Below, piece by piece: positions 26,154 to 33,947 of a stretch of DNA of 64,000 nucleotides (position 1 is its first letter; each line of letters begins with the position of its first letter). The position numbers and the translations under genes are program-made. Below the pieces are notes generated by a model. It saw nothing but the letters and a program-made list of their open reading frames with translations. It made no database searches and was not told the DNA's origin. This stretch comes from Frigidibacter sp. SD6-1 (GTDB lineage: Bacteria > Pseudomonadota > Alphaproteobacteria > Rhodobacterales > Rhodobacteraceae), in the NCBI RefSeq assembly GCF_030143255.1, contig NZ_JARJNR010000005.1:292599-356598 (forward strand). Reading direction: 5' to 3'.

Positions 26154-28190
26154 TTGAAGCGCGCGCAACAGGTCGGAAACAGGTCGCAGCGTTCCGGTGC
26201 GCTTGGCGCGGCGCAGCCGCAGGCAGTCTGGAGTGAAGCGCGAACGGGCGCGGGATCGATCCTCGGCGCCCTGACAGATGGCCGCCCTTCGGCGCTTTCC
26301 CTTGCTGCAGTCTACGTCGCCTATCTTGTCGCGGCCGCCTTCGGGCAATGGGTGATGGTCATCCCCGATGTCTCCATCACAGTCTGGCCGCCGAACGGCG
26401 TCGTCGTTGCGGCCTTGCTTCTTCATCCAAGGAAAAGCTGGCACTGGTGGATCGCCGTCGCGTTTGCGGGGGAGCTGACTGCGAATTTGGTCTGGTTTCA
26501 CAACCCCACCCTGCATGCAATGGGTTATATGGCCGCCAATGCCGCCGAGGTGCTGTTCGCTGGCCTGATCCTCATCCCGTTCCTGAACCCCCCTTTGCGG
26601 CAGTTCGCAACGCTGAGGCAGGTTCTGGCCTTCCTGACCCTCGGCGTCATTCTTGCGCCGGTCGTCGGCGCGACACTCATCAGCGCCATCGACGCGCTGA
26701 TCGGCAAGAACGCATTCACGGTGGTCTGGCCACTGCTGTGGCTGGGGGATGCGACAGGCATCCTGATCGCGACGCCGCTTGTCATCTGTGCGGCGGAACT
26801 CTGGCGGGAGAGAGCACGGCCAAGTGCGGCACGCACGGTCGAAGCTGCGGCCATCGGCTTTCTGCTGGTGGCCCTTACCGCCTGGCATCTGCTCAGCGAT
26901 CTAGCCAATGGCTTTTTGCTGTTCATTCCGGTTCTGTGGGCGGCGCTCAGGTTCCAGTGGGTGGGCTCCAGCCATGCGGTGCTGACGCTGGCGCTTCTGA
27001 TCGGCTATTTCGCGCAGGATGTGCCTGTCGCCGTCGCGACGGCCGAACGTTTTGCCCAACGCCATTCGATGCTGCAGGTTCTGGTCCTCGTCGTGGCGTC
27101 GACGGGGCTGGTCGCGGCCGCCATGATCAGCGAGCTGCGGGCGGCGGTCACGGGTCTGGCGGAGGCGAATGCGTCGCTCGAAGACCGCGTCGAGGAACGC
27201 AAACGTCAGATCGAAGCGGCCGAGAAGCGCTTTCGCGCGACCTTCGAGAATGCCGCGGTCGGCATTGCCATGGTCAGCGCGGACGGGATGCTTGCGCGTG
27301 TCAATGCTGCGCTTGCCAAGATGCTGGCCTATGAGCGGACGGAGATGGAGGGCCAGTCGCTCGATCATTTCACGCATCAGAGCGATCTGTCCCGGGGCCA
27401 TGACGCCATGGACAGGCTGCGCCGCGGCGAGGCCGAAAGCTACGAGGTGGAAAAACGGTATCTGAGCAAGTCCGGCGACATTGTCTGGGCGCGCACATCG
27501 GTCAGCAGTGTCCGCAACCCCGACGGCACCATCGCCTACATGATCAAGATCATCCAGGACATCACCGATCGCAAGCATTCCGAAGAGATACGCCAGCTTC
27601 TGATGCGGGAGGTCAACCACCGCAGCAAGAACCTGTTGGCGACCATCCAGGCGATCGCGCGGCAAACGGCGTCGAAGATGCCGCGCGACTTCATGGACAA
27701 TTTCAGCCGGCGCCTTCAGGCGCTTGCCGCCAATCAGGACCTGCTGGTCAAGAGCGGCTGGGAAGATATCGACCTGAAGGAGCTGGTGCGAAGCCAGCTG
27801 GCGCATTTTGGAGGGCTTCTCGACAGCCGCATCTTGCTTGAGGGTTCGCCCGTGCTTCTCTCGCCCGCCGCCGCGCAGGCGATCGGCATGGCGATCCATG
27901 AGCTGGGCACCAACGCCGCAAAATACGGCGCGCTTTCCAATGAGGCCGGGCGCGTCGAAGTCGGCTGGAGCCTTGACGAAAGCATCTTCCGGATCGCATG
28001 GCGCGAGGCCGACGGTCCTGCAGTGACATCCCCTGCGTCCACCGGGTTCGGGACGACGGTCCTGGACATGTTGGTCAAGACCACGCTCAGCGGCGAGGTC
28101 CATATCGATTATGCCAGGGAGGGCCTCTCCTGGACGCTGCAATGCCCGCGCACATCCCTAAGGCAGCAGATGCCGCCTGACGCTGTGTGA
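26154..28190 (+). CDS. MASE1-PAS-HWE sensor histidine kinase
   Basis: A 678-residue membrane sensor kinase. Residues about 40-330 form an eight-helix MASE1-type sensor (SITVWPPNGVVVAALLL is typical), then a coiled-coil linker, a PAS domain (about 360-475; FRATFENAAVGIAMVSADG) and an HWE-type kinase core with the phospho-acceptor His in REVNHRSKNLLATIQ (about residue 487) and N-box HELGTNAAKYGALS. HWE kinases commonly phosphorylate PhyR. The start is TTG at 26154 with AAGGAG 8 nt upstream. It is divergent from the second EcfG-like sigma gene, suggesting a linked signalling pair. Confidence 0.9.
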   Translation: MKRAQQVGNRSQRSGALGAAQPQAVWSEARTGAGSILGALTDGRPSALSLAAVYVAYLVAAAFGQWVMVIPDVSITVWPPNGVVVAALLLHPRKSWHWWIAVAFAGELTANLVWFHNPTLHAMGYMAANAAEVLFAGLILIPFLNPPLRQFATLRQVLAFLTLGVILAPVVGATLISAIDALIGKNAFTVVWPLLWLGDATGILIATPLVICAAELWRERARPSAARTVEAAAIGFLLVALTAWHLLSDLANGFLLFIPVLWAALRFQWVGSSHAVLTLALLIGYFAQDVPVAVATAERFAQRHSMLQVLVLVVASTGLVAAAMISELRAAVTGLAEANASLEDRVEERKRQIEAAEKRFRATFENAAVGIAMVSADGMLARVNAALAKMLAYERTEMEGQSLDHFTHQSDLSRGHDAMDRLRRGEAESYEVEKRYLSKSGDIVWARTSVSSVRNPDGTIAYMIKIIQDITDRKHSEEIRQLLMREVNHRSKNLLATIQAIARQTASKMPRDFMDNFSRRLQALAANQDLLVKSGWEDIDLKELVRSQLAHFGGLLDSRILLEGSPVLLSPAAAQAIGMAIHELGTNAAKYGALSNEAGRVEVGWSLDESIFRIAWREADGPAVTSPASTGFGTTVLDMLVKTTLSGEVHIDYAREGLSWTLQCPRTSLRQQMPPDAV

Positions 28191-28194
28191 GGCG

Positions 28195-28218
28195 CCCGTG
28201 CCGCTCGTGCGGCACGGG
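28195..28218. terminator. Bidirectional hairpin between convergent genes
   Basis: Arms CCCGTGCCGC (28195-28204) and GCGGCACGGG (28209-28218), TCGT loop, between the kinase and DUF892 genes. Confidence 0.6.
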
Positions 28219-28237
28219 TCCCGCTTGGCCTTGCGGC

Positions 28238-28738
28238 TCAGGCCGCCCGGTTGAGGCGGTCTTCGGCGATCTCGGTCAGTTTCCTGTCGGCCGCCTTTTC
28301 CTCTTCCAGCGTCTGCTGAAGAAGACGCGCGCACTCCTGGTTGCCCATTTCCTGCGCCCAGGCGATCAGCGTGCCGTAGCGAGACATCTCGTAGTGCTCG
28401 ACGGCCTGTGCGGCGGCCGCGAGAGCGGCATCAAGGACACGGGCGTCGGACACGTCACCGGCAATGTCGTTGGCTTCCTCGATGATGCCGTCGATGGCCG
28501 GGCAATTGACGCCTTTCGCCTCCTGTCCGATCATCCCGAACACCTGTTCCAGCCGCTGCACATGGCCCCGGCTTTCTTCAAGATGGTGCTGGAAGGCCTG
28601 TCTGAGCTGCGCGTTGTCGGCCTTTTCGATCATGTCGGGCAGCGCCTTCACGATCTGCTTCTCGGCATAGTAGATGTCGCGCAGCTGATGGAGGAAGAGG
28701 TCCTCGAAACTTTTGATGTCGGCCGAGAAAATACCCAT
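28238..28738 (-). CDS. DUF892 (YciE/YciF) ferritin-like protein
   Basis: A 166-residue four-helix ferritin-like protein recognised by SFEDLFLHQLRDIYYAEKQI at the start, EESRGHVQRLEQVF, and QAVEHYEMSRYGTL. Family members are stress-induced and may bind iron; the physiological reaction is unknown. Met at 28738 has GGAG about 9 nt upstream and an EcfG-type promoter at 28795-28819. A decayed relative lies at 37880-38174. Confidence 0.92.
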   Translation of the reverse strand: MGIFSADIKSFEDLFLHQLRDIYYAEKQIVKALPDMIEKADNAQLRQAFQHHLEESRGHVQRLEQVFGMIGQEAKGVNCPAIDGIIEEANDIAGDVSDARVLDAALAAAAQAVEHYEMSRYGTLIAWAQEMGNQECARLLQQTLEEEKAADRKLTEIAEDRLNRAA

Positions 28739-28794
28739 GTCAGTCTCCGGTTTTGCATGCGCCGCCGACCCCCGTGGCCTGCGGTCCCGCGGTG

Positions 28795-28819
28795 AACCCT
28801 GCAAGGCGCGAATTGTTCC
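28795..28819 (-). promoter_or_regulatory. EcfG-type promoter (DUF892 gene)
   Basis: Minus strand GGAAC (28819-28815), 16-nt spacer, GGTT (28798-28795). Confidence 0.75.
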
Positions 28820-28835
28820 GCCAATATGGCGGACG

Positions 28836-29009
28836 TCAGCCGGTCTTCTCGCTGCCCGCCAGTTTCTGCAACGCCCTGAGAAGGGGTAAGGGCAGGTCAT
28901 CGACCTTGCCGACCGGATAGGCCCGGCGCAGGTTCCCGTCGACCTGGGCCGACGGATCCTGCTGTTCCCATTCATGCGTGTGATTTGCCTGCAATGCATT
29001 CCGCCACAT
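28836..29009 (-). CDS. Short NepR-like protein
   Basis: A 57-residue protein. The core DGNLRRAYPVGKVDDLPLPL followed by LRALQKL aligns with the anti-sigma NepR helix pattern (NL-R/K-R-x-Y, nine residues, Pro, then LLxxL) seen in the copies at 43674 and 44802. It may therefore bind an EcfG-like sigma factor or PhyR; this is inferred from motif only. The ATG at 29009 has AGAGG upstream and follows an EcfG-type promoter; the upstream in-frame start at 29036 would precede the transcription start. Confidence 0.65.
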   Translation of the reverse strand: MWRNALQANHTHEWEQQDPSAQVDGNLRRAYPVGKVDDLPLPLLRALQKLAGSEKTG

Positions 29010-29039
29010 TTTCTGCCTCTTCTGTGCCTGAAGCATTCA

Positions 29040-29064
29040 AACTGGACATTGCGCCGTTTGTTCC
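29040..29064 (-). promoter_or_regulatory. EcfG-type promoter (short NepR-like gene)
   Basis: Minus strand GGAAC (29064-29060), 16-nt spacer, AGTT (29043-29040). Confidence 0.65.
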
Positions 29065-29164
29065 GCCAGCCGTTCCCGCAAGGGCCGTCGGGCAAGGCCC
29101 TGCGGTTCACGATCGTGTCAACGGGCGCGTACTGTCCTGCCGTGGCATCAGTCTGCCGGAGCTT

Positions 29165-29640
29165 ATTTTTGAAGGCGTGCGATCACGGCCGCGCCCCAGG
29201 GGCCGTGGGGCGTTCCGCGCTGCCAGTCCGGGCAGAGGTGCGCCAGGCATCCCGCCCCGCCCGTGCTTCTGGAAGAAGCAGGGTCCCTTGAGCCCGCCGG
29301 GGCGGCGGAGCGGCGACAGCGCCCGCCCGATGCGATCTTCCGGTCGCCTGCAAGCGCATAGTGCTGCACGATGGCCAGCCCTGTGCTGCCGGTGCCGGCG
29401 AAGACGGGAAAAGCCGGACCGTCCCCGAGCCAGAGGATGGCCGGGCCGCACCGGCGGACCCGCTGATCGGGGACAGGACGAAAGCCGCAGGCACCGCCGT
29501 CGAGAGGTCAGTGCTTCAGAGCACGCCGGATCAGACCGGTCGCCTCGGCCTTCTGGGCCTGACGAACCAGAGCCTCCAGAGGTTTTTGCAAGACGGGGTG
29601 ACGAAAGCGTGGGCTTCATCCGGAAAGGCCGAAATCCGTG
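29165..29640 (-). pseudogene. Decayed sequence, possibly two-component system remnants
   Basis: The stretch 29065-29651 has no intact gene. On the minus strand around 29520-29620 one frame reads PVLQKPLEALVRQAQKAE and ends in a stop, like the C-terminus of a response regulator. Further on, around 29370-29440, GDGPAFP and GSTGLAIVQ resemble a kinase ATP-binding region. Both are short and lack starts. The reading is tentative. Confidence 0.25.
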
Positions 29641-29651
29641 TCAGCTCACAA

Positions 29652-29676
29652 GGAACTTTTTCCGCTCGCATCGGTT
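29652..29676 (+). promoter_or_regulatory. EcfG-type promoter with no protein gene behind it
   Basis: GGAAC 29652-29656, 16-nt spacer, GGTT 29673-29676. The predicted start near 29684 is followed by a hairpin and a terminator rather than a gene. Confidence 0.65.
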
Positions 29677-29683
29677 TCTGTGC

Positions 29684-29784
29684 TGTCGGCTTTCCTCCCT
29701 CAGCCGGCACACCGGGAATGAGTGCTCCCCGCTCTGCCCCTGAACCGTCGGCCACCTCCTCGCGTGGTCGACGGTTCTACTTTC
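29684..29784 (+). ncRNA. Candidate stress-induced sRNA with C-rich loops
   Basis: Starting 7-8 nt after the EcfG-type -10, an 8-bp hairpin (29684-29691 with 29702-29709, one G-U pair) exposes the loop TTCCTCCCTC. After a 32-nt linker a 14-bp hairpin (29742-29755 with 29764-29777, one G-U pair, loop CTCCTCGC) is followed by TACTTTC, a plausible terminator. The loops are complementary to Shine-Dalgarno sequences. The design resembles the sigma-T dependent sRNA GsrN of Caulobacter. No ORF or homologue evidence is available, so this is a structural prediction. Confidence 0.55.
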
Positions 29785-29894
29785 ACCATCCCGGCGCGCC
29801 CGATCCGTCGGCAGCAGGTCTGACACACAATGTCTGAACCAGGGCGGACCGGCAGACGCCTGGCGTCGCAGACAACCCGATGAGCAGGACTGAC

Positions 29895-29948
29895 ATGGAC
29901 CTGTCCGAGCTACTGGCCAAGCACGATCATGGCGAAGCGCAGAGATGA
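29895..29948 (+). pseudogene. N-terminal fragment resembling an IS256-family transposase
   Basis: ATG at 29895 opens MDLSELLAKHDHGE, like the N-terminus of mutator (IS256-type) transposases, but stops after 17 codons. No other part of a transposase is nearby. The call rests on a short match from memory. Confidence 0.35.
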
Positions 29949-30409
29949 AGGCGCTGGAACAGCTGTTCGCCGCCTTGGCACCGTGGGTTCGGAAGCTCCG
30001 CATCGCCGGCGTCGGAACCGCGCGCGTTCACCCTTTGCAGGATCATCCCGCCGTCAGATGGCAAGGGTTCGGGCAGGTGCGACCCGATGACATGTCGGGG
30101 CAGACGATGCTGGCGGTCGGCTGCACCGCCGGTTTCCATGCGATCGACCTGGCGCGCCGGACGGCGGACAGGGCCTTGGCGATCGACAGCGATCCGCGTT
30201 ATCTGCGGCAGATGTGCGCCTGCGACGTGGCGCAGCCGGACGAGATGGTCGATCTCTTGATACTCTTGCGGGTTTTCCAACACCTGCGCCACCCGCGTCT
30301 GGCGGTGAAACTTCTGTGGGACCATGTGGCGGACGACCGACATCTCGTCCAGTCGATGCACCGCGGTGCGGGCTTTGCGGTTGCGGCACATCCCGAGACG
30401 GGCGGATGA
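29945..30409 (+). pseudogene. Truncated SAM methyltransferase (TIGR04290-like)
   Basis: A 154-residue frame whose first 75 residues follow a methyltransferase of the mo5U/TIGR04290 type: PWVRKLRIAGVGTARVHPL, then AVGCTAGFHAIDLARR (SAM motif) and AIDSDPRYLRQ. After YLRQ the sequence jumps to EMVDLLILLRVFQHLRHPRL, which in full proteins lies many residues later, so an internal deletion is likely. The motif AVGCTAG also lacks the usual Asp. The protein ends early. Probably inactive. Confidence 0.55.
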
Positions 30410-30636
30410 TGCCCCGCGTCGTCAGCGCCCTGATTGCCGATACGCTCGCAGGCGCGATGCTGGGGGCGGTCTTCCTGGCGGTCGCGGCGTATTTCGACCG
30501 GACCGGACTGGCGCAGGCGATCCTGGACCTGCCGCTGCCGCTGTTTCTTCCGGTCATCGCCGGGGCCTTGCTGCCGTTCGCCGCCGGTTTCGCCGCGACC
30601 GGCCTTGACTGGCGCAGCGCGCCGGACGAGCGCTGA
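30406..30636 (+). CDS. Small membrane protein
   Basis: A 76-residue protein with two hydrophobic helices (about residues 8-30 and 43-68) and a charged end. It overlaps the stop of the methyltransferase remnant. There is no recognised family. GC at third positions is high. The gene status is moderate; it lies directly upstream of the sodC promoter. Confidence 0.5.
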   Translation: MMPRVVSALIADTLAGAMLGAVFLAVAAYFDRTGLAQAILDLPLPLFLPVIAGALLPFAAGFAATGLDWRSAPDER

Positions 30637-30659
30637 GCAGGCGCCTGACCAACAGGGCT

Positions 30660-30684
30660 GGAACTTTCCCGCCTGCCCCCTGTT
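30660..30684 (+). promoter_or_regulatory. EcfG-type promoter (sodC)
   Basis: GGAAC 30660-30664, 16-nt spacer, TGTT 30681-30684; 30 nt before sodC. Confidence 0.8.
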
Positions 30685-30714
30685 TCTGTCTGTCACTCGA
30701 TCAGGAGAAACAGG

Positions 30715-31224
30715 ATGCGCTTTTCAACGATCTTTCCGGCATTGCTGATTGCGGCGCCGGCCCTTGCCGCCGAGGGGGATGCGGTGCGGGCAGAACTGTC
30801 CGGCGACGGTATCGAAGGCACCGTCACGATGACCGAAACCGCCTCGGGTGCGGTTCTGGTCCGGATTGATGCAAAGGGTGTTCCCGAAGGTATGCACGGC
30901 TTTCACGTTCATGAAACGGGCCTTTGCGAAGGCAGTTTCGAAAGTGCGGGCGGCCATATCGCCGCCGGGCTCAATCATGGTGTCGGGGCCGAGGGCGGGC
31001 CACATCCCGGTGACCTGCCGAATCTCCATGCCGCCGCCGACGGGATCGTGCGCGCCGAATTCTTCACCCGCGGCTTCAGCCTGGGAACAGAGGGCGCCGA
31101 GCGGATCAGGGATGACGACGGCTCGGCGGTGATCCTGCACGCCGACGCCGACGACTATGCCAGCCAGCCCTCCGGCAAGGCAGGGGACCGGATCGCCTGC
31201 GGGGTTCTGGAAGCGGGTTCCTGA
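30715..31224 (+). CDS. sodC: Cu/Zn superoxide dismutase, periplasmic
   Basis: A 169-residue exported enzyme (signal peptide about residues 1-18, ending ALA) dismutating superoxide in the periplasm. Copper/zinc ligands are visible in GMHGFHVHETGLC, AAGLNHGV and GPHPGDLPNL; the active-site region DDDGSAVILHADADDY and the C-terminal GDRIACGVL complete the fold, with the conserved disulfide cysteines. AGGAG precedes the start; a terminator follows at 31249. Confidence 0.95.
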   Translation: MRFSTIFPALLIAAPALAAEGDAVRAELSGDGIEGTVTMTETASGAVLVRIDAKGVPEGMHGFHVHETGLCEGSFESAGGHIAAGLNHGVGAEGGPHPGDLPNLHAAADGIVRAEFFTRGFSLGTEGAERIRDDDGSAVILHADADDYASQPSGKAGDRIACGVLEAGS

Positions 31225-31248
31225 GCAAGGGCCGGTTCAAAGAAGCGT

Positions 31249-31284
31249 GGCGGCCAGGGGTTCTGGCCGCCGCCTTTCCTTTGG
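31249..31284 (+). terminator. Intrinsic terminator of sodC
   Basis: Arms GGCGGCCAG (31249-31257) and CTGGCCGCC (31263-31271), then GCCTTTCCTTT. Confidence 0.7.
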
Positions 31285-31285
31285 G

Positions 31286-31323
31286 TGCCTCCGACTGCCC
31301 GCCTCCGACTGCCTGCCTCCGAC
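31286..31323. repeat. 14-bp tandem repeat, 2.7 copies
   Basis: Unit YGCCTCCGACTGCC at 31286-31299 and 31300-31313 with a partial third copy to 31323, between sodC and the BON gene. No gene is seen in 31285-31449. Confidence 0.8.
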
Positions 31324-31449
31324 GCTGCGGGAAGGATGGCGGCTGGGGCTTGTCCGGCAGCGAGGCCGACCAAGACTGATGGACCGGGCGAGCGCGGTTC
31401 TTGTCGAAGGCCTCCGCCCGGCGCGGCGCGTCAAGTCGCCTCGCCGCTG

Positions 31450-32091
31450 TCAGGTTTGCCGCCCCGTCGTGGTCTTGGTCGCGGCAGACGAAAGGTCGCT
31501 CATGCCGCGGACGCGCAGGTTGTTCTGGACATGCTGCACGCCGCTGACGCTGTCGGCGCAATCCTCGGCGCGCCGTTTGGCCTGCCGCGATGCCACGAAG
31601 CCCTCCAGTGTGACTTCCTGGTCTTTCACCTCGACCGTGATGTCAGAGGCGTCGAGCCAGTCGTCGTCTGTCAGGCGGTCGTTCACATCCTCTTCCAGGC
31701 GGCTGTCGGACCGGCGGTAATTCCTGGGTCCGCGCCCCCTGTGATCTTCCCGGCGTCGCTCGCCGGCGGCCTCGTCGCCGAACCAGGACGATATTTCGTC
31801 ACCTGCGCGTTCGAGAACGCCACGCTCGTTGTCTCTGTCCCGGTCTCCCGACCAGCGGTCCCGGCCATAGCGGTCCCGGCTATAGCGTTCCCGGCCGGGA
31901 TAGAGCCCACGATCATACCAGCCTGCGCCCAGATAGCCGCCCGGTATGCCGGGGTAGAAGCCTACGGGATAGCCGTAGCCGGGATAGCCATACTGGTCGC
32001 GATCCCCACCTTCGGGACCGGCAACCCGATCGCGGCGGTAAGGGTCGTTGCGGGCGGCTTGGTCCTGATCGCGCCAATCACGTCTGTTCAT
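31450..32091 (-). CDS. BON-domain protein, disordered N-terminus (paralogue)
   Basis: A 213-residue protein with an Arg/Asp/Tyr/Gly-rich N-terminal half (repeated DRYGRDR-like runs and a PGYGYPVGFYPG-like stretch), the block GPRNYRRSDSRLEEDVNDRL and a BON domain (ITVEVKDQEVTLEGFV ... AEDCADSVSGVQHVQNNLRV). It is clearly a paralogue of the gene at 22190-23053. Of two adjacent ATGs, the one at 32091 is 6 nt from GGAGG. EcfG-type promoter at 32120-32144. Confidence 0.85.
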   Translation of the reverse strand: MNRRDWRDQDQAARNDPYRRDRVAGPEGGDRDQYGYPGYGYPVGFYPGIPGGYLGAGWYDRGLYPGRERYSRDRYGRDRWSGDRDRDNERGVLERAGDEISSWFGDEAAGERRREDHRGRGPRNYRRSDSRLEEDVNDRLTDDDWLDASDITVEVKDQEVTLEGFVASRQAKRRAEDCADSVSGVQHVQNNLRVRGMSDLSSAATKTTTGRQT

Positions 32092-32119
32092 CATGTGCCT
32101 CCGATCTTTGGGTGGGCTG

Positions 32120-32144
32120 AACAGCCGACTGGCGAATTTGTTCC
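32120..32144 (-). promoter_or_regulatory. EcfG-type promoter (second BON gene)
   Basis: Minus strand GGAAC (32144-32140), 16-nt spacer, TGTT (32123-32120). Confidence 0.75.
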
Positions 32145-32575
32145 CCGCCCCGGCGCGCCCCGCCCCGCCCCGAGACCTGCTTTGGCACATTTGCGTCGGA
32201 CGCCGGTTTCCCCACCGCCGGGCGGAGCTGCCGCCAAGCCCGGATCAATCCGGTATCTGGTGGCTGTCGCCTTTGCGGGGGCCGCCACCCCTCGGATCGT
32301 CACGACCACCCGAGAGCAGCGTCGTGCAGGGCACCCGCCCGACGGCGCGCCCGAGCCACTCTGGCGCTCCTGCGCGGCGGCCACCGCTTCATCTCGCGTC
32401 GGTGCGACAGGTTCGGATCGGCCGCTTTCGTCGCCCGCATCCTTTTGAGCCGCGCCATCTGCCTGCGCGGCCCCAGGGGCATCCGGAAAGCCCGGAAGGC
32501 GCCAAGGCCCGGCAACGGCGTTCTGCTGCATCTGTAGCGCAACGACCCCGGCCCCGGCGCACGAGGTCGGAAGAT
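32145..32575. other. Stretch without a supported gene
   Basis: Open frames exist on the minus strand but have low-complexity, Arg/Ala-rich translations and no ribosome site or promoter. I see no repeat or RNA gene here. Confidence 0.5.
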
Positions 32576-32737
32576 CTAGCCCTTGTCCAGATCGTGCCTG
32601 CGCAACAGCTGCTGCAATATCCGCGCCAGTTCCAGAAGCCTTTCGGGCTGTTCCTCTTCAGCGATGTCTCGAAGTCGGCGCTTCAGCTCCACATTCCAAT
32701 CGTCCGGCCCATCGTCCGTCCTGCTATTCCTGTTCAT
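32576..32737 (-). CDS. Short divergent NepR-like protein
   Basis: A 53-residue protein. The segment NVELKRRLRDIAEEEQPERL followed by LELARIL has the NepR spacing LKR, nine residues, E-x-x-P, then LxxL, but lacks the conserved Tyr. It could be an anti-sigma relative or an unrelated helical peptide. The frame is open further upstream (an ATG at 32854), and no clear ribosome site decides the start. It may be cotranscribed with the gene at 32871-33227. Confidence 0.5.
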   Translation of the reverse strand: MNRNSRTDDGPDDWNVELKRRLRDIAEEEQPERLLELARILQQLLRRHDLDKG

Positions 32738-32870
32738 CGCCGCACGCACCCGCTTGCCCTGTCCCAAAGGCATTAACGGGAGCAGCTCGCACGGATCAAC
32801 ATCTTTCGTCTTGCGATCTGCTGCCGGGCTGCGGGCGAGGGTATTCAGCAACATGTCGCAAGAGCGGGTG

Positions 32871-33227
32871 TCACAGCAACCAGGCAGAAGCGGCGAGCAG
32901 GAAGCAGAACGCGAGGACGAGCCAGAGGATGGGCGGCAGGACGGGCGACAGGACGGGCGCCTGATGGCGGGGCACGCCCGGCTCAGGGGAAGCGGGCGCG
33001 CGGCCCACCTCTTCGCTTTCGGCCAGTCGGACCTGCTCGTCCGTCGGGGGCGTGCCCGCGGCCTCGGCGTCGGTCCCAAGCGGCGCCGCCGCCGGATCGG
33101 GATAGTCCACCTTGTCGGCGGCATTGCCCGTGTCGATCGCGCGGCGGAGACGCGCCGCGCCGGCGGCATCGGCATGCGTGTCCTCTTCGGGCCGGCGCGG
33201 GTTCCGGCCCTGGTTGTCTTCGATCAT
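32871..33227 (-). CDS. Tail-anchored hydrophilic protein
   Basis: A 118-residue protein with a charged, probably disordered body and a single hydrophobic C-terminal helix (PPILWLVLAFCFLLAASAW), so probably tail-anchored in the inner membrane. No family recognised. AAGGAG lies upstream of the ATG at 33227; an EcfG-type promoter follows at 33261-33285, divergent from the DUF421 gene. Confidence 0.75.
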   Translation of the reverse strand: MIEDNQGRNPRRPEEDTHADAAGAARLRRAIDTGNAADKVDYPDPAAAPLGTDAEAAGTPPTDEQVRLAESEEVGRAPASPEPGVPRHQAPVLSPVLPPILWLVLAFCFLLAASAWLL

Positions 33228-33260
33228 TGCATCGCTCCTTGGCTTCGAACGGGGCAGGTG

Positions 33261-33285
33261 AACCGGAGATTTGGGTGATTGTTCC
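33261..33285 (-). promoter_or_regulatory. EcfG-type promoter (tail-anchored protein)
   Basis: Minus strand GGAAC (33285-33281), 16-nt spacer, GGTT (33264-33261). Confidence 0.75.
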
Positions 33286-33302
33286 GCATCGATTGCGGAC
33301 CC

Positions 33303-33327
33303 GGAACAATGCCGCCGCGTGGTTGTT
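33303..33327 (+). promoter_or_regulatory. EcfG-type promoter (DUF421 gene)
   Basis: GGAAC 33303-33307, 16-nt spacer, TGTT 33324-33327; only 9 nt before the first in-frame ATG. Confidence 0.75.
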
Positions 33328-33336
33328 GGCCGGTCC

Positions 33337-33900
33337 ATGCACACACTCATGCCGTATCTGTTCGATGGCTTCGCCGGTATCCTGAGGACGATCGGTGTCG
33401 GGGCGCTGGCCTATCTCCTCCTGATCCTGTTCCTGCGGGTTTCGGGAAAGCGGACCCTGTCGAAGATGAACGCCTTCGATCTGGTGGTCACCGTCGCGCT
33501 CGGCTCGACGCTGGCGACTGTGCTTCTGTCCCGCGACGTGGCCCTTGCCGAGGGTGCCGCCGCCTTTGCCACGCTGATTGGCGGTCAGTACATCATCACC
33601 TGGCTTTCGGTCCGCAGCCGGTCGGTCCGCAGGCTGGTGAAATCGGAACCCGCGTTGCTGGTCAGTCGCGGTGCCTTCCTTGACGCGGCGATGATGCGGT
33701 CGAGGGTGACGCAGGCAGAAATTCACGCCGCCATGCGGGCCGAAGGAATAGCCGCGTTGCAGGATGTGGGCGCGGTGCTTCTGGAAACCGACGGCAGCTT
33801 CACCGTCCTGGCGGCGCGAAACACGCCCGAAGGGTTCGCGGGCCGGTTCGCTTCGCGGCGGACAGGCCCGGTCCCGGGCGCGGAGGACGGGGGAACATAG
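33337..33900 (+). CDS. DUF421 (YetF-like) membrane protein
   Basis: A 187-residue protein with three N-terminal membrane helices and the family motif FLRVSGKRTLSKMNAFDLVV, then the soluble DUF421 domain (SEPALLVSRGAFLDAAMMR). The function is unknown; YetF-type proteins are often stress or sporulation linked. The ATG at 33337 is almost at the predicted transcription start, so translation may be leaderless or begin at the ATG at 33349. Confidence 0.85.
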   Translation: MHTLMPYLFDGFAGILRTIGVGALAYLLLILFLRVSGKRTLSKMNAFDLVVTVALGSTLATVLLSRDVALAEGAAAFATLIGGQYIITWLSVRSRSVRRLVKSEPALLVSRGAFLDAAMMRSRVTQAEIHAAMRAEGIAALQDVGAVLLETDGSFTVLAARNTPEGFAGRFASRRTGPVPGAEDGGT

Positions 33901-33917
33901 CGGCCGCCGCGCCGGTT
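33892..33917 (+). promoter_or_regulatory. EcfG-type promoter (redoxin gene)
   Basis: GGAAC 33892-33896, 17-nt spacer, GGTT 33914-33917, overlapping the DUF421 stop. Confidence 0.7.
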
Positions 33918-33947
33918 CCCCTGCAGGATCAACTTCAGGAGGCTCGA

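Noticed and set aside
31286..31323. Short tandem repeats as a CRISPR array
   Set aside because: Units are 14 bp and directly adjacent, without spacers.
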